Below, in pieces: positions 7,756 to 15,726 of a stretch of 64,000 nt of DNA; positions within the stretch are counted from its first letter, which is position 1, and the number at the start of each line of letters is the position of its first letter. Source of the stretch: Clostridia bacterium. GTDB lineage: Bacteria > Bacillota > Clostridia > Oscillospirales > CAG-272. Below the pieces are notes generated by a model that was given only the letters and a program-made list of their open reading frames with translations, searched no databases and had not been told where the DNA came from. The stretch is taken from assembly GCA_017504605.1 (NCBI GenBank), contig JAFVQW010000054.1, positions 62,001 to 126,000 of the forward strand, read 5' to 3'. Position numbers and translations under genes: made by a program.

Positions 7756-8784
7756 ATGGAGATAAGTGCTCTGCGCTCACAACTGAATACGGGACGGCTC
7801 GTCGGCACCTATATTCTTGCGGGCGAGGAGGACTATCTGAAGCGCTACTATCTCGGCGAGATACGGCGCACCGTTCTCACGAATGAGGTGACGGCGGTAT
7901 TTAATCACGTCGTCTTCGAGGGGCCCGAGGTGGATTACGCCGCGCTCCGAGATGCGCTCACGGCTCCCCCCGTGATGAGTGAGGGTAAGCTCGTTGAGTG
8001 GCGCTACCCCTCTTTCTTAAAAATGACCGAGTCGGAGTGCCTGGCGCTCGAGGGACTTATCGAGCTCTCGGCGGAGAGCCTCGGCACCGTGCTCGTCTTT
8101 CTTGTCTCGGACGGGGCTGTCGAGCTCGGCACGCAAAGGAGGCCGAGTAAATTTACGAAGCGCTTTGGCGAGAGCGCCGCGATTTTAAATTTCGAGCTAT
8201 CGAGCGAGGCACAGCTCGCCTCTTGGCTAAAGAAGCACTTTGCCGCCGAGGGCGTTGGGGTCTCCGACGAGGCCGTCCGCGCTCTGATTGCGCGCTCGGG
8301 CAGGTCGATGACCGTTCTCAACAATGAGGTTATCAAGCTCTCGTCCTACGCGCTCGCCTCGGGGCGTGCCGTGCTCGACACGGCCGATATTGCCGAGGTC
8401 GCGTCCTATACCTCGGGGGGTGAGGAGTTCGCTCTCTCGAACGCCGTTCTCGCGGGTAATGCGGCTCTGGCCTACTCGGCTCTTATGGATATGAAGAGCA
8501 AGAGGGTGGAGCCCACGGTTATAATGGCTATGCTGTCGCGTATTTATTCCGAGCTCGTCTCGGTTTCCGAGCTTCTTGCCGAGGGGCGGGGGGCCGACGA
8601 TATTGCTTCCGTTCTTAAGATGAACCCCTACAAGCTGAAGCTTTATATCACCGCGGCGAAGCGCCGTCGGCGCGAGCGGCTCGTCGAGGCTCTTGACGAG
8701 ATTTGCCGTGCCGATGCGGCGGCGAAGTTCGGCGGTCTCTCGGGCTACGTCGCGCTCGAGCTCCTTATCGGAAAATGCCTGTAA
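7756..8784 (+). CDS. holA: DNA polymerase III subunit delta
   Basis: A 342-residue clamp-loader subunit that opens the beta sliding clamp at replication forks. The N-terminal 'LVGTYILAGEEDYLKRYYLGEIR' is the HolA signature (usually 'YLLyGeE.yl...y...i'). Mid-protein 'LASWLKKHFAAEGVGVSDEAVRALI' and 'RSMTVLNNEVIKLSSYA' match the helical domain II/III boundary, and the end 'AAKFGGLSGYVALELLIGKCL' is the usual C-terminal helix. Length is normal. The GGGAGGAG ribosome site precedes ATG 7756. Confidence 0.9.
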   Translation: MEISALRSQLNTGRLVGTYILAGEEDYLKRYYLGEIRRTVLTNEVTAVFNHVVFEGPEVDYAALRDALTAPPVMSEGKLVEWRYPSFLKMTESECLALEGLIELSAESLGTVLVFLVSDGAVELGTQRRPSKFTKRFGESAAILNFELSSEAQLASWLKKHFAAEGVGVSDEAVRALIARSGRSMTVLNNEVIKLSSYALASGRAVLDTADIAEVASYTSGGEEFALSNAVLAGNAALAYSALMDMKSKRVEPTVIMAMLSRIYSELVSVSELLAEGRGADDIASVLKMNPYKLKLYITAAKRRRRERLVEALDEICRADAAAKFGGLSGYVALELLIGKCL

Positions 8785-8811
8785 CAGATATAATAGAAAA
8801 GGATATATAAT

Positions 8812-9411
8812 ATGAAAAGAAAAATAGTCTCACTGCTGCTTTTAATCGTGACGGTCCTTACGCTGCCGCTCGCGCTCTCTTCCTGCACGAAGAAGTTTTA
8901 CTACGTAAAAATGGAGGTGCGGGACTATGGCACGGTAATTATGTGCCTCGATACAGAGAACGCACCGATAACGGTTAAGAATTTCGTTAAGCTCGTTAAG
9001 TCGGGCTTCTACGACGGCCTTACCTTCCATAGGGTTATGGAGAACTTTATGATACAGGGCGGCGACCCGAAGGGCACGGGCGGAGGCGGCTCGGGAAAGA
9101 CTATTAAGGGCGAGTTTGCCGCAAACGGACATCAGAACAACATTCCGCACGAGTACGGCGTAGTTTCTATGGCGCGCGGGAACGGCTACGACTCCGCGTC
9201 CTCGCAGTTCTTCATCTGCAATACCGAGGAGCGTGCTTATATTGAGCACCTCGACGGTCTTTACGCCGCGTTCGGCTGGGTAGTCGAGGGCATGGAGGTT
9301 GTCGATGCCATAACCGAGCAGACCTCGATATACGCCGTGGACGGCGTGATAGAGGACGCAACGAAGCGCGCGGTGATAGAGCGCATGAGTGTAATAAATT
9401 ACAAAAAATAA
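8812..9411 (+). CDS. Lipoprotein peptidyl-prolyl isomerase (cyclophilin)
   Basis: A 199-residue cyclophilin-type prolyl isomerase. A signal peptide with lipobox LSSC (Cys25) predicts lipid anchoring on the outer face of the membrane, where it would help fold exported proteins. Cyclophilin core motifs are present: 'FYDGLTFHRVMENFMIQGGDP', 'GGSGKTIKGEF', 'GVVSMARGNGYDSASSQFFI' and 'LDGLYAAFGWVVEGMEVVD'. It follows holA by 27 bases and is probably the last gene of that transcription unit. Catalytic Arg (FHR) and the QFFI segment are intact. Confidence 0.9.
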   Translation: MKRKIVSLLLLIVTVLTLPLALSSCTKKFYYVKMEVRDYGTVIMCLDTENAPITVKNFVKLVKSGFYDGLTFHRVMENFMIQGGDPKGTGGGGSGKTIKGEFAANGHQNNIPHEYGVVSMARGNGYDSASSQFFICNTEERAYIEHLDGLYAAFGWVVEGMEVVDAITEQTSIYAVDGVIEDATKRAVIERMSVINYKK

Positions 9412-9425
9412 ACTTTGAAATCTTA

Positions 9426-9454
9426 TTGACAGACACAGACGAGTGTGTTAAAAT
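9426..9454 (+). promoter_or_regulatory. SigA promoter of the IMP dehydrogenase gene
   Basis: TTGACA (9426-9431), 17 bases, TAAAAT (9449-9454), 41 bases before the start codon. Confidence 0.85.
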
Positions 9455-9495
9455 ATATAATAATTTATTTATTGACAAAAAGCGAGGATTGTTAA

Positions 9496-11001
9496 ATGGC
9501 GACTTATTTCAACGAACCGTCACACACCTTCAGTGAGTATCTTCTCATTCCGGGCTACACCGACGAGCGCTGTATTCCTGCGAACGTCTCTCTCCGCACC
9601 CCTCTTGTAAAATACAGACGGGGCGAGGAGGAGTGCCCTATTATGATGAATATTCCCATGACGAGCGCAATTATGCAGTCGGTATCCAACGACACGATGG
9701 CTATTGCTCTTGCTAAGGAGGGCGGAATTTCCTTCATATACGGCTCTCAGTCGATTGAGGACGAGGCGGCTATGGTTGCCAGGGTTAAGAATTACAAGGC
9801 GGGCTTCGTTGTGAGCGACTCCAACCTCACTCCCGAGAGCACTCTTGCCGACGTTCTTGCCCTCGTGGAGGAGAAGGGACATTCCACCATGGCGGTTACC
9901 GCCGACGGAACGGCGAGCGGTAAGCTGCTCGGCATCGTTACAAGCAGAGATTACAGAGTCAGCCGTATGGACACCTCCGAGCGTGTTTCTACCTTTATGA
10001 CCCCGATAGACAAGCTCGTTACCGCTCCCGAGGGAACTACTCTTAAGGAGGCTAACGATATTATCTGGGAGCATAAGCTTAACTCGCTTCCTATCGTTGA
10101 CAGAAACGGAAATCTTAAGTACTTCGTATTCCGCAAGGACTACTCTCAGCATAAGGAAAATCCCCAAGAGCTCCTCGATGCCAACAAGAGCTATATCGTA
10201 GGTGCGGGCATCAACACCCGTGACTATGAGGAGCGCGTTCCCGCACTCGTTGAGGCGGGCGCCGACGTTCTTTGCATCGATGCCTCCGAGGGCTATACCA
10301 TTTGGCAGAAGCGCACGCTCGACTTCATTCGCGGAAAGTATGGCGACAAGGTTAAGGTCGGTGCGGGCAACGTCGTTGACAGAGAGGGCTTTATGTTCCT
10401 CGCCGAGGCGGGTGCCGACTTTATTAAAATCGGTATCGGCGGCGGCTCTATCTGCATCACCCGTGAGCAGAAGGGCATCGGTCGCGGTCAGGCGAGCGCG
10501 GTAATCGAGGTTGCCGCGGCACGCGACGAGTATTTTGAGAAGACCGGCGTTTACATTCCGATTTGCTCCGACGGCGGTATCGTTCACGACTATCATATGA
10601 CCCTCGCGCTTGCTATGGGTGCCGACTTTATGATGCTCGGCAGATACTTCGCGAGATTTGACGAGTCCCCCACGCCTAAGATTATGGTTAACGGTCAGTA
10701 CGTTAAGGAGTATTGGGGCGAGGGCTCGAACAGAGCGAGAAACTGGCAGAGATACGACCTCGGCGGTAAGGCAAAGCTTTCCTTCGAGGAGGGCGTTGAT
10801 TCCTACGTCACCTATGCGGGCTCGCTTCACGACAACGTTGAGAAGTCGCTCTATAAGGTAAAATCGACTATGTGCAACTGCGGCGCGATAACCATTCCCG
10901 AGCTTCAAGAGAAGGCTAAGATGACTCTCGTCTCCTCGACGAGCATCGTAGAGGGCGGATATCACGACGTAATGCTGCGCAATACCACGGGCGTAAAATA
11001 A
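9496..11001 (+). CDS. guaB: Inosine-5'-monophosphate dehydrogenase
   Basis: A 501-residue enzyme oxidising IMP to XMP, the first committed step to GMP. The (beta/alpha)8 barrel is split by two CBS domains at about residues 105-220 ('GIVTSRDYR', '[21 protein letters not shown]'). The active-site loop '[20 protein letters not shown]' holds catalytic Cys320. The Gly-Gly-Gly (rather than GPGS) and the following GIGRGQASA segment are those of the divergent IMPDH branch seen in many Clostridia rather than the B. subtilis type. Single-gene unit with promoter at 9426 and terminator at 11015. Confidence 0.9.
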   Translation: MATYFNEPSHTFSEYLLIPGYTDERCIPANVSLRTPLVKYRRGEEECPIMMNIPMTSAIMQSVSNDTMAIALAKEGGISFIYGSQSIEDEAAMVARVKNYKAGFVVSDSNLTPESTLADVLALVEEKGHSTMAVTADGTASGKLLGIVTSRDYRVSRMDTSERVSTFMTPIDKLVTAPEGTTLKEANDIIWEHKLNSLPIVDRNGNLKYFVFRKDYSQHKENPQELLDANKSYIVGAGINTRDYEERVPALVEAGADVLCIDASEGYTIWQKRTLDFIRGKYGDKVKVGAGNVVDREGFMFLAEAGADFIKIGIGGGSICITREQKGIGRGQASAVIEVAAARDEYFEKTGVYIPICSDGGIVHDYHMTLALAMGADFMMLGRYFARFDESPTPKIMVNGQYVKEYWGEGSNRARNWQRYDLGGKAKLSFEEGVDSYVTYAGSLHDNVEKSLYKVKSTMCNCGAITIPELQEKAKMTLVSSTSIVEGGYHDVMLRNTTGVK

Positions 11002-11014
11002 TAAAACAAAAGCA

Positions 11015-11050
11015 AACGGCGAGAAGCGTTAATCCTCTCGCCGTTAATGT
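11015..11050 (+). terminator. Terminator after guaB
   Basis: A 10-bp stem AACGGCGAGA (11015-11024) with TCTCGCCGTT (11036-11045), then TAATGTTTAT. The T-run is modest. Confidence 0.7.
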
Positions 11051-11099
11051 TTATACAAATTCGTTTACCCTTCTAAATTCCGTTTTTTGGAGAAAAACA

Positions 11100-12107
11100 A
11101 TGAGTAAGCTATATATACCCGAAAACTATTCCTCGCCTCTTGACCTGTACGCTACGCAGAAGGCGATTTCGTTTATCAAACAGACCTTCCAGGCGCGCCT
11201 TGCCGAGGCGCTGAACCTTAAGCGCGTCAGCGCTCCGCTCTTCGTAACCGAGGCCTCGGGACTTAACGATAATTTGAACGGCACCGAGCGCCCCGTTACC
11301 TTCGACATTCCCGATGCCGCCGAGGTCGGCGAGGTCGTGCACTCACTCGCTAAGTGGAAAAGACAGGCGCTCGGCGAGTACGGCTTCTACGTCGGAAACG
11401 GCCTTTATACCGATATGAACGCCATTCGTCGCGACGAGGAGCTCGACAACATTCACTCTATCTACGTTGACCAGTGGGACTGGGAGAAGGTCATTCGCCG
11501 TGAGGACAGAACTCTTGACTATCTTAAGAGAATATCGCAAACAATTGTTGACGTAATATGCGACACGCTCGAGCTGCTTCGTGCCGAGTTCCCCGTGATT
11601 GGGGTTAAGCTCTCGCGCAATATGGCGGCAATAACGACGGCCGAGCTCGCCGCTATGTACCCCGACAAGAGCCCAAAGGAGCGCGAGGACGCCTTTCTCC
11701 GCACTCATAAGACGGCTCTGATTATGCAAATCGGCGGCAGGCTCCCCGACGGCACCGTTCACGACGGACGAGCGCCCGACTATGACGACTGGGCCCTTAA
11801 CGGAGATATTATGTTCTATAACGAGGTTCTCGGGCGCGCGTTCGAGATTTCCTCTATGGGTATCCGCGTTGACGAGGAGTCGCTTATGCGCCAGCTCACC
11901 GAGCGCGGCTGCACCGAGCGCGCCGAGCTGCCCTTCCACAAAATGCTCCTCGCGGGCAAGCTCCCCCTTACCGTCGGCGGCGGTATAGGACAGTCGAGGC
12001 TCTGTATGCTTATGATGGGCTCCGCGCACATCGGAGAGGTGCAGTGCAGCATTTGGGACGAGAAAACACGCACGGGGTGTCGCGAAGCAGGAATAAAATT
12101 ACTTTGA
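11100..12107 (+). CDS. asnA: Aspartate-ammonia ligase (asparagine synthetase A)
   Basis: A 335-residue ammonia-dependent asparagine synthetase of the class II aminoacyl-tRNA synthetase fold. Family motifs are 'AISFIKQTFQARLAEALNL', 'VSAPLFVTEASGLNDNLNG', 'SIYVDQWDWEKVI', 'GDIMFYNEVL' and the motif-3-like 'LTVGGGIGQSRLCMLMM'. Length equals the family norm (330). GGAG lies seven bases before the start ATG 11100. It is followed by a terminator at 12148 inside the second copy of the dispersed repeat. Confidence 0.94.
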   Translation: MSKLYIPENYSSPLDLYATQKAISFIKQTFQARLAEALNLKRVSAPLFVTEASGLNDNLNGTERPVTFDIPDAAEVGEVVHSLAKWKRQALGEYGFYVGNGLYTDMNAIRRDEELDNIHSIYVDQWDWEKVIRREDRTLDYLKRISQTIVDVICDTLELLRAEFPVIGVKLSRNMAAITTAELAAMYPDKSPKEREDAFLRTHKTALIMQIGGRLPDGTVHDGRAPDYDDWALNGDIMFYNEVLGRAFEISSMGIRVDEESLMRQLTERGCTERAELPFHKMLLAGKLPLTVGGGIGQSRLCMLMMGSAHIGEVQCSIWDEKTRTGCREAGIKLL

Positions 12108-12123
12108 CGGGCTTCGACATTTT

Positions 12124-12328
12124 GGCATAACCGCAAACGAAATATTAGGGAGAGGTACTTTTAAGCCTCTCCCTTTCCTTTGCAAAACGCTCGTAGGCAA
12201 GGTCAAGGTTGAAAGCCTACGGCTTTCTTTTTATTTTCGTTTGCTATCTTCCCTCGCTCCCTCTCGACGTACCTTTGTACGCCTTCGGGTCGCGATGAAA
12301 GATTTCTGCTCAAAATCTCTTTGCCCGT
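12124..12328. repeat. Dispersed intergenic repeat, copy 2
   Basis: About 205 bases related to 2915-3123. Flanked by a near-direct repeat ending CATAACCG at 12133 and at 12353. Holds the asnA terminator and no gene. Confidence 0.75.
12148..12180 (+). terminator. Terminator after asnA
   Basis: GGGAGAGG (12148-12155) pairs with CCTCTCCC (12166-12173), then TTTCCTTTG. It occupies the same place in repeat copy 2 as the spoVFAB terminator does in copy 1, but with a different stem sequence. Confidence 0.7.
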
Positions 12329-12356
12329 GGGCTGTCGAATTTTGACATAACCGAAC

Positions 12357-12390
12357 AAAAAGAGACTGCGAGCCGCAGTCTCTTTTTATT
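12357..12390. terminator. Bidirectional terminator
   Basis: A 14-bp perfect stem (12357-12370 with 12374-12387) with A-run and T-run flanks. Serves the minus-strand membrane genes and backs up asnA. Confidence 0.85.
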
Positions 12391-12402
12391 ATTAGGGAAA
12401 AA

Positions 12403-13203
12403 CTAAACCTCTACGGTTTCTTTTTCCTCTGCGGGTGCCGCCTTCTTTGCGGCGATGTGCATAACGAGGAAGTAGAGGCCGTAGATGATAAGCACCATAA
12501 GGAACACCGCGGTAATTACCGCGAAGGGCATAAGGGCCTTCGGCACGAAGGGGAAGGTCGAGCCCGTGAGGAAGAACCAGTCGAAGTGGGGGTCGGCGTC
12601 GGTGTAGTTATAGGGTACTCCGTAGATGCAGTTGCCGAGGAAGGCCCACGCGGCTACCATTACGATACCGATAAGCGCCCGATAGCAGTGCTTGAATACG
12701 GGCTTGACAACGCCGAGGGCAATATTAAGATATCCCCAGGCGAGAAGAACGCCGTGGAAAAGGAAGGTCTGGATAATCTCGTAGCAGAAGGGCGACACGC
12801 TACCGATTGCCGTGCCGGGATAGGTAAGGTACATAAGAGGCGCGACTATCGAGAGAAAGGCAACGGGCTCGCGGAAGCGCTCGAATTTCTTGTTAAACTG
12901 CACGAATGCGCTGACAGGGCACATAAGGGTACAGATATGGAAGGGAAGCTTGTCAACGTTCATCTCGCCGTCACGGAAGAGCGGCTGAATAAAGAAGTCG
13001 CCAAGATAAATTACGACGAGTGCCGTCGAGAGAAAGGCGAGAACCCGCATCTTCTTCTCGGGCGTAGACCTACGAAGCAGCACGCCCGCGGTGATAATCG
13101 AGCCGATAATAAGAACGAGATAGAGTATGTGCCAGAAGGAGAAAAGCTCAATGTCAAAGGGCTCCTCTCTCGTCTCAAAGAGTTTTATAAGAAAATTTCT
13201 CAT
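12403..13203 (-). CDS. TIGR02206/YwaF-type integral membrane protein (second of pair)
   Basis: A 266-residue polytopic membrane protein with six to seven hydrophobic helices. Start ATG 13203 follows AGGAGG; the frame's extra N-terminal residues upstream are not translated. It contains 'VDKLPFHICTLMCPVSAFVQ', corresponding to the conserved His-x-Cys region of the TIGR02206/YwaF group, which is related to eukaryotic TMEM164. TMEM164 has been reported to be a cysteine-dependent acyltransferase of ether phospholipids; whether bacterial members share this is unproven. The C-terminus is Lys/Glu-rich and cytoplasmic. It is co-transcribed with the neighbouring paralogue, 22 bases upstream. Confidence 0.75.
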   Translation of the reverse strand: MRNFLIKLFETREEPFDIELFSFWHILYLVLIIGSIITAGVLLRRSTPEKKMRVLAFLSTALVVIYLGDFFIQPLFRDGEMNVDKLPFHICTLMCPVSAFVQFNKKFERFREPVAFLSIVAPLMYLTYPGTAIGSVSPFCYEIIQTFLFHGVLLAWGYLNIALGVVKPVFKHCYRALIGIVMVAAWAFLGNCIYGVPYNYTDADPHFDWFFLTGSTFPFVPKALMPFAVITAVFLMVLIIYGLYFLVMHIAAKKAAPAEEKETVEV

Positions 13204-13225
13204 TTTGTTTTCCTCCTGTTTTTTA

Positions 13226-13981
13226 TCACGCCTTGAAATCAAGGAGATTTTTCAGCGTAAATATTTCTTTACATTTTTTCTTAAGCGCCAAGCGCTCGAA
13301 GAGAACGGTGAAGATAAGTGCGATTAAAATTGCAAAAATTCCGATAACGGGTGTGGTGAGCCAGGGCATATTGGCGAAGGGCGGCTCAATTAGGTACATA
13401 GAGTTGCAGGGGTCGAGGCCCGCGAGAGAATATATACCGTTTATCACGGCACCGTCAAGGGCGAAAAGGCAGAGCCCCGCCGCCACACTCACGACGTTTC
13501 GCAGGCGAATTTTGACAAGCCCCGCGACACCGAGATAGACCGTGCCGAGTATCATAGTCGAGTGACTGAGAAGGCCCTTGAATATCTCCCAATCGGCAAG
13601 CGTTGGGTTGTTGCCGAAGTTTTCGTTGAATACGAGGCCGATAACGCCGCAGACCGTACCGCCGAGGCAGAGAAACTCCGCGATGAGCCGATAGGCCACC
13701 CCCTCGCGGCGGCGGAAGACGGTGACGATGACGAGCAGCCACATACACACGTTACACGGGTGAATGGGAAAGAGCATTACTGAGGAGACCTCGGCCGAGC
13801 CGTTTTTCAGGTAATCGACCCAGAGCGGGCTTATATGTAGAAGAACCGTGATTATTGCCACAATCCGCACGGCGAGCATATGGCCGTCCTCGGTCTTGAT
13901 AAATCTCTTCCCGAGGTATATTAAAATCGCGGATAGTGCAAAGCTGATTAAAAGATAAAGAATATGGGTGGTGCCGAACAA
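13226..13981 (-). CDS. TIGR02206/YwaF-type integral membrane protein (first of pair)
   Basis: A 251-residue membrane protein, about seven hydrophobic helices, paralogous to the next gene. The start is taken as TTG 13981, seven bases after GGGAGG; an in-frame TTG at 14002 lies before that site. The motif 'VMLFPIHPCNVCMWLLVI' aligns with 'LPFHICTLMCP' of its neighbour, keeping His, Cys and a second Cys in a membrane helix. 'NFGNNPTLADWEIFKGLLSH' is a loop near a His-containing helix. Function unknown; a lipid-modifying role is possible by analogy with TMEM164. Confidence 0.75.
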   Translation of the reverse strand: MFGTTHILYLLISFALSAILIYLGKRFIKTEDGHMLAVRIVAIITVLLHISPLWVDYLKNGSAEVSSVMLFPIHPCNVCMWLLVIVTVFRRREGVAYRLIAEFLCLGGTVCGVIGLVFNENFGNNPTLADWEIFKGLLSHSTMILGTVYLGVAGLVKIRLRNVVSVAAGLCLFALDGAVINGIYSLAGLDPCNSMYLIEPPFANMPWLTTPVIGIFAILIALIFTVLFERLALKKKCKEIFTLKNLLDFKA

Positions 13982-14072
13982 AAAATCGCCTCCCTTTTTC
14001 AAATTACAACAAATATTTTATCACAATATGTCGATAAATGCAATCTACCAAAACATTAATAAATATTAAATG

Positions 14073-14112
14073 ACAAAAGGAAGAGACCGTGTCATAGTCT
14101 CTTCCTTTTTAC
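14073..14112 (-). terminator. Terminator after the DeoR regulator gene
   Basis: A 13-bp stem (14075-14087 with 14097-14109) built on AAAGGAAGAGAC, with T-rich sequence on the minus-strand 3' side. Confidence 0.8.
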
Positions 14113-14120
14113 TGCTTATG

Positions 14121-14897
14121 CTATGCCGTGATTATTTTAACGCCGCGCTCGGCAAGAGCGGCGAGCTCTGGCTCCTCGCCCGCTCCGTCTGTGACGAGGG
14201 TAATGGCCTCGCTCGGCGGGCAGATGCGAAGAAATCCCACCCTACCGATTTTCGACGAGTCGGCCGCGACGATAACCTGCGCCGAGCGCTCAATCATAAT
14301 TCTGTCGAGGATAGACTCCTCGGCGTGGTAGGTGGTAATTCCGCTCTCGGCGCCGATGCCGTCAACCGAGAGAATTGCCCAATCGGCGTGATAGCGCGAG
14401 AGCTTCTCCTGCGCCTCGCCACCGTAGGTGAAGCCGTACTTCACGTTCACCTCGCCGCCGAGAAGAATAAGGCGGAAGCTCGCTATTGCACCGAGAGTTA
14501 GGGCTACCGATATGGAGTTGGTAACGATATTCAGGTGGTTGTGCTTCTTGAGCTCGGCGGCAACGAGCTGTGTCGTCGTGCCCGAGTTGATGAATACCGT
14601 GTCGCCGTCCTTAATCATTTTTGATATTGCGACGGCAATTTCCTCCTTCTCTTTGACGAAGGGAACCTCGACTTCGGCGCTCACCCCCGTGTCAAGGTTG
14701 CGGTTGGAATAAACCGCGCCGCCCTTCATACGCACGAGATAGCCGTCGCGCTCGAGTGCATCGAGGTCGTATCGCACCGTCACCGAGGTAACGCCGAGCA
14801 GCTCTGCGAGCTCGGTTACGTATACCTTTCCGTTTTGCTTTAGGAGCTCGAGAATTCTCGAGCGCCGTTTGTCTATTTTCAGCTTTCCCTCTGACAT
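14121..14897 (-). CDS. DeoR-family transcriptional regulator
   Basis: A 258-residue sugar-metabolism repressor. Residues 1-60 form the DeoR winged helix ('RRSRILELLKQNGKVYVTEL', 'LLGVTSVTVRYDLDALERDG'). The rest is the DeoRC effector domain with 'INSGTTTQLVAAEL' (phosphosugar loop), 'NSISVALTL', 'LLGGEVN', 'ILSVDGIGAESGITTY' and 'ADSSKIGR'. Start ATG 14897 follows GAGGTG. The gene is co-transcribed with an SIS-domain isomerase gene and diverges from the FGGY-kinase operon, so it most likely controls both, with a sugar phosphate as inducer. Confidence 0.9.
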   Translation of the reverse strand: MSEGKLKIDKRRSRILELLKQNGKVYVTELAELLGVTSVTVRYDLDALERDGYLVRMKGGAVYSNRNLDTGVSAEVEVPFVKEKEEIAVAISKMIKDGDTVFINSGTTTQLVAAELKKHNHLNIVTNSISVALTLGAIASFRLILLGGEVNVKYGFTYGGEAQEKLSRYHADWAILSVDGIGAESGITTYHAEESILDRIMIERSAQVIVAADSSKIGRVGFLRICPPSEAITLVTDGAGEEPELAALAERGVKIITA

Positions 14898-14905
14898 AAG
14901 CCACC

Positions 14906-15508
14906 TCAAATACTCTTTTTATTCAGGCGCTCGCCGACGGCCCCACCCGGATGAATGAGGGCAAACTGCGCCGCCTGATAGTCGGTCTCTTCAATAAGGG
15001 CCGCCTGAAGCGCGTGGAAAATCATACAGAGCGCCGTGGTCGAGGTTGTGCCCTGCATATTATGCTTGTCGGTCTCGCGGTTGACGTACTGCTTGAGAAC
15101 CACGTCGGCCGCCTCGGCAAGGGGCGAGGAGAGGTTCTCGGTAACGGTGATGATATGAACACCCTTCGCGCGGCAGATATCGGCAATCGGGAAGAGCTCG
15201 CGGGTGCTGCCGCCTCTCGAGGCGAAAATCATAACGTCACCCTTCTGCAAGAAGCCCGTGGCTCCGTGCACCGCCTCGGCGGGCGAGATAAATCTCGCGG
15301 GGCGCTCGATGCAGCAGAGCAGATGCGCCATATGCTGACAGATAATTCCCGAGTGGCCCGAGCCCGAGGTGCCTATTCTCTCGGCTCCCGCGAGAAGCTC
15401 GACCGCACGCGAGAAGGCCTCGGGGTCAAGACATTCCTTGAGGCCCCTTATACATTCTGCCTCAATATCATAGGCGGCGAGAGCCGCCGTAAGTGCTTCG
15501 GTTTTCAT
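14906..15508 (-). CDS. SIS-domain sugar-phosphate isomerase
   Basis: A 200-residue single-SIS-domain protein resembling arabinose-5-phosphate isomerase/KpsF or hexulose-phosphate isomerase. Motifs: 'RIGTSGSGHSGIICQHMAHL', 'VMIFASRGGSTRELFPIADI' (phosphosugar-binding Ser loop), 'VITVTENLSSPLAEAADVVL' and the terminal 'ALIHPGGAVGERL', which matches the HPGGxLG segment of KpsF/KdsD. No CBS domains follow, unlike KdsD. It sits 8 bases before the DeoR gene and probably interconverts the phosphorylated sugar of this cluster. The exact substrate is unknown. Confidence 0.8.
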   Translation of the reverse strand: MKTEALTAALAAYDIEAECIRGLKECLDPEAFSRAVELLAGAERIGTSGSGHSGIICQHMAHLLCCIERPARFISPAEAVHGATGFLQKGDVMIFASRGGSTRELFPIADICRAKGVHIITVTENLSSPLAEAADVVLKQYVNRETDKHNMQGTTSTTALCMIFHALQAALIEETDYQAAQFALIHPGGAVGERLNKKSI

Positions 15509-15546
15509 TTATATTGTCCTCCGTTTTTCGCGAATTTTCTATTTAG

Positions 15547-15575
15547 ATAATAACATTTTCTTTTTATTTTTTCAA
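15547..15575 (-). promoter_or_regulatory. SigA promoter of the SIS-deoR operon
   Basis: Minus strand TTGAAA (15575-15570), 17 bases, TATTAT (15552-15547). Confidence 0.75.
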
Positions 15576-15605
15576 TTCGCAAAAATGCCAAAAAACAGCG
15601 TGTAT

Positions 15606-15638
15606 ATTTGTGTTTTGTTGACAAATATTTGTTTTTTG
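15606..15638. promoter_or_regulatory. Candidate DeoR operator (direct repeats)
   Basis: ATTTGTGTTTTG (15606-15617) and ATTTGTTTTTTG (15627-15638) are direct repeats 21 bp apart, two helical turns, between the divergent promoters. DeoR-family proteins often bind such T-rich direct repeats. Confidence 0.45.
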
Positions 15639-15649
15639 GAAAAATCGAA

Positions 15650-15679
15650 TTGACAACCCCACCGAGCTTAAAGTATAAT
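15650..15679 (+). promoter_or_regulatory. SigA promoter of the FGGY-kinase operon
   Basis: TTGACA (15650-15655), 18-base spacer, TATAAT (15674-15679). Confidence 0.85.
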
Positions 15680-15726
15680 TATTGTGTAAAATACTATTTT
15701 AAAATAAAGGAAAGGGAGGCTGAATT

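Noticed and set aside
9520..10965. 481-residue open frame on the minus strand opposite guaB
   Set aside because: It mirrors a highly conserved enzyme gene, has no ribosome site or family motif, and arises from the biased codon use of this GC-rich genome.
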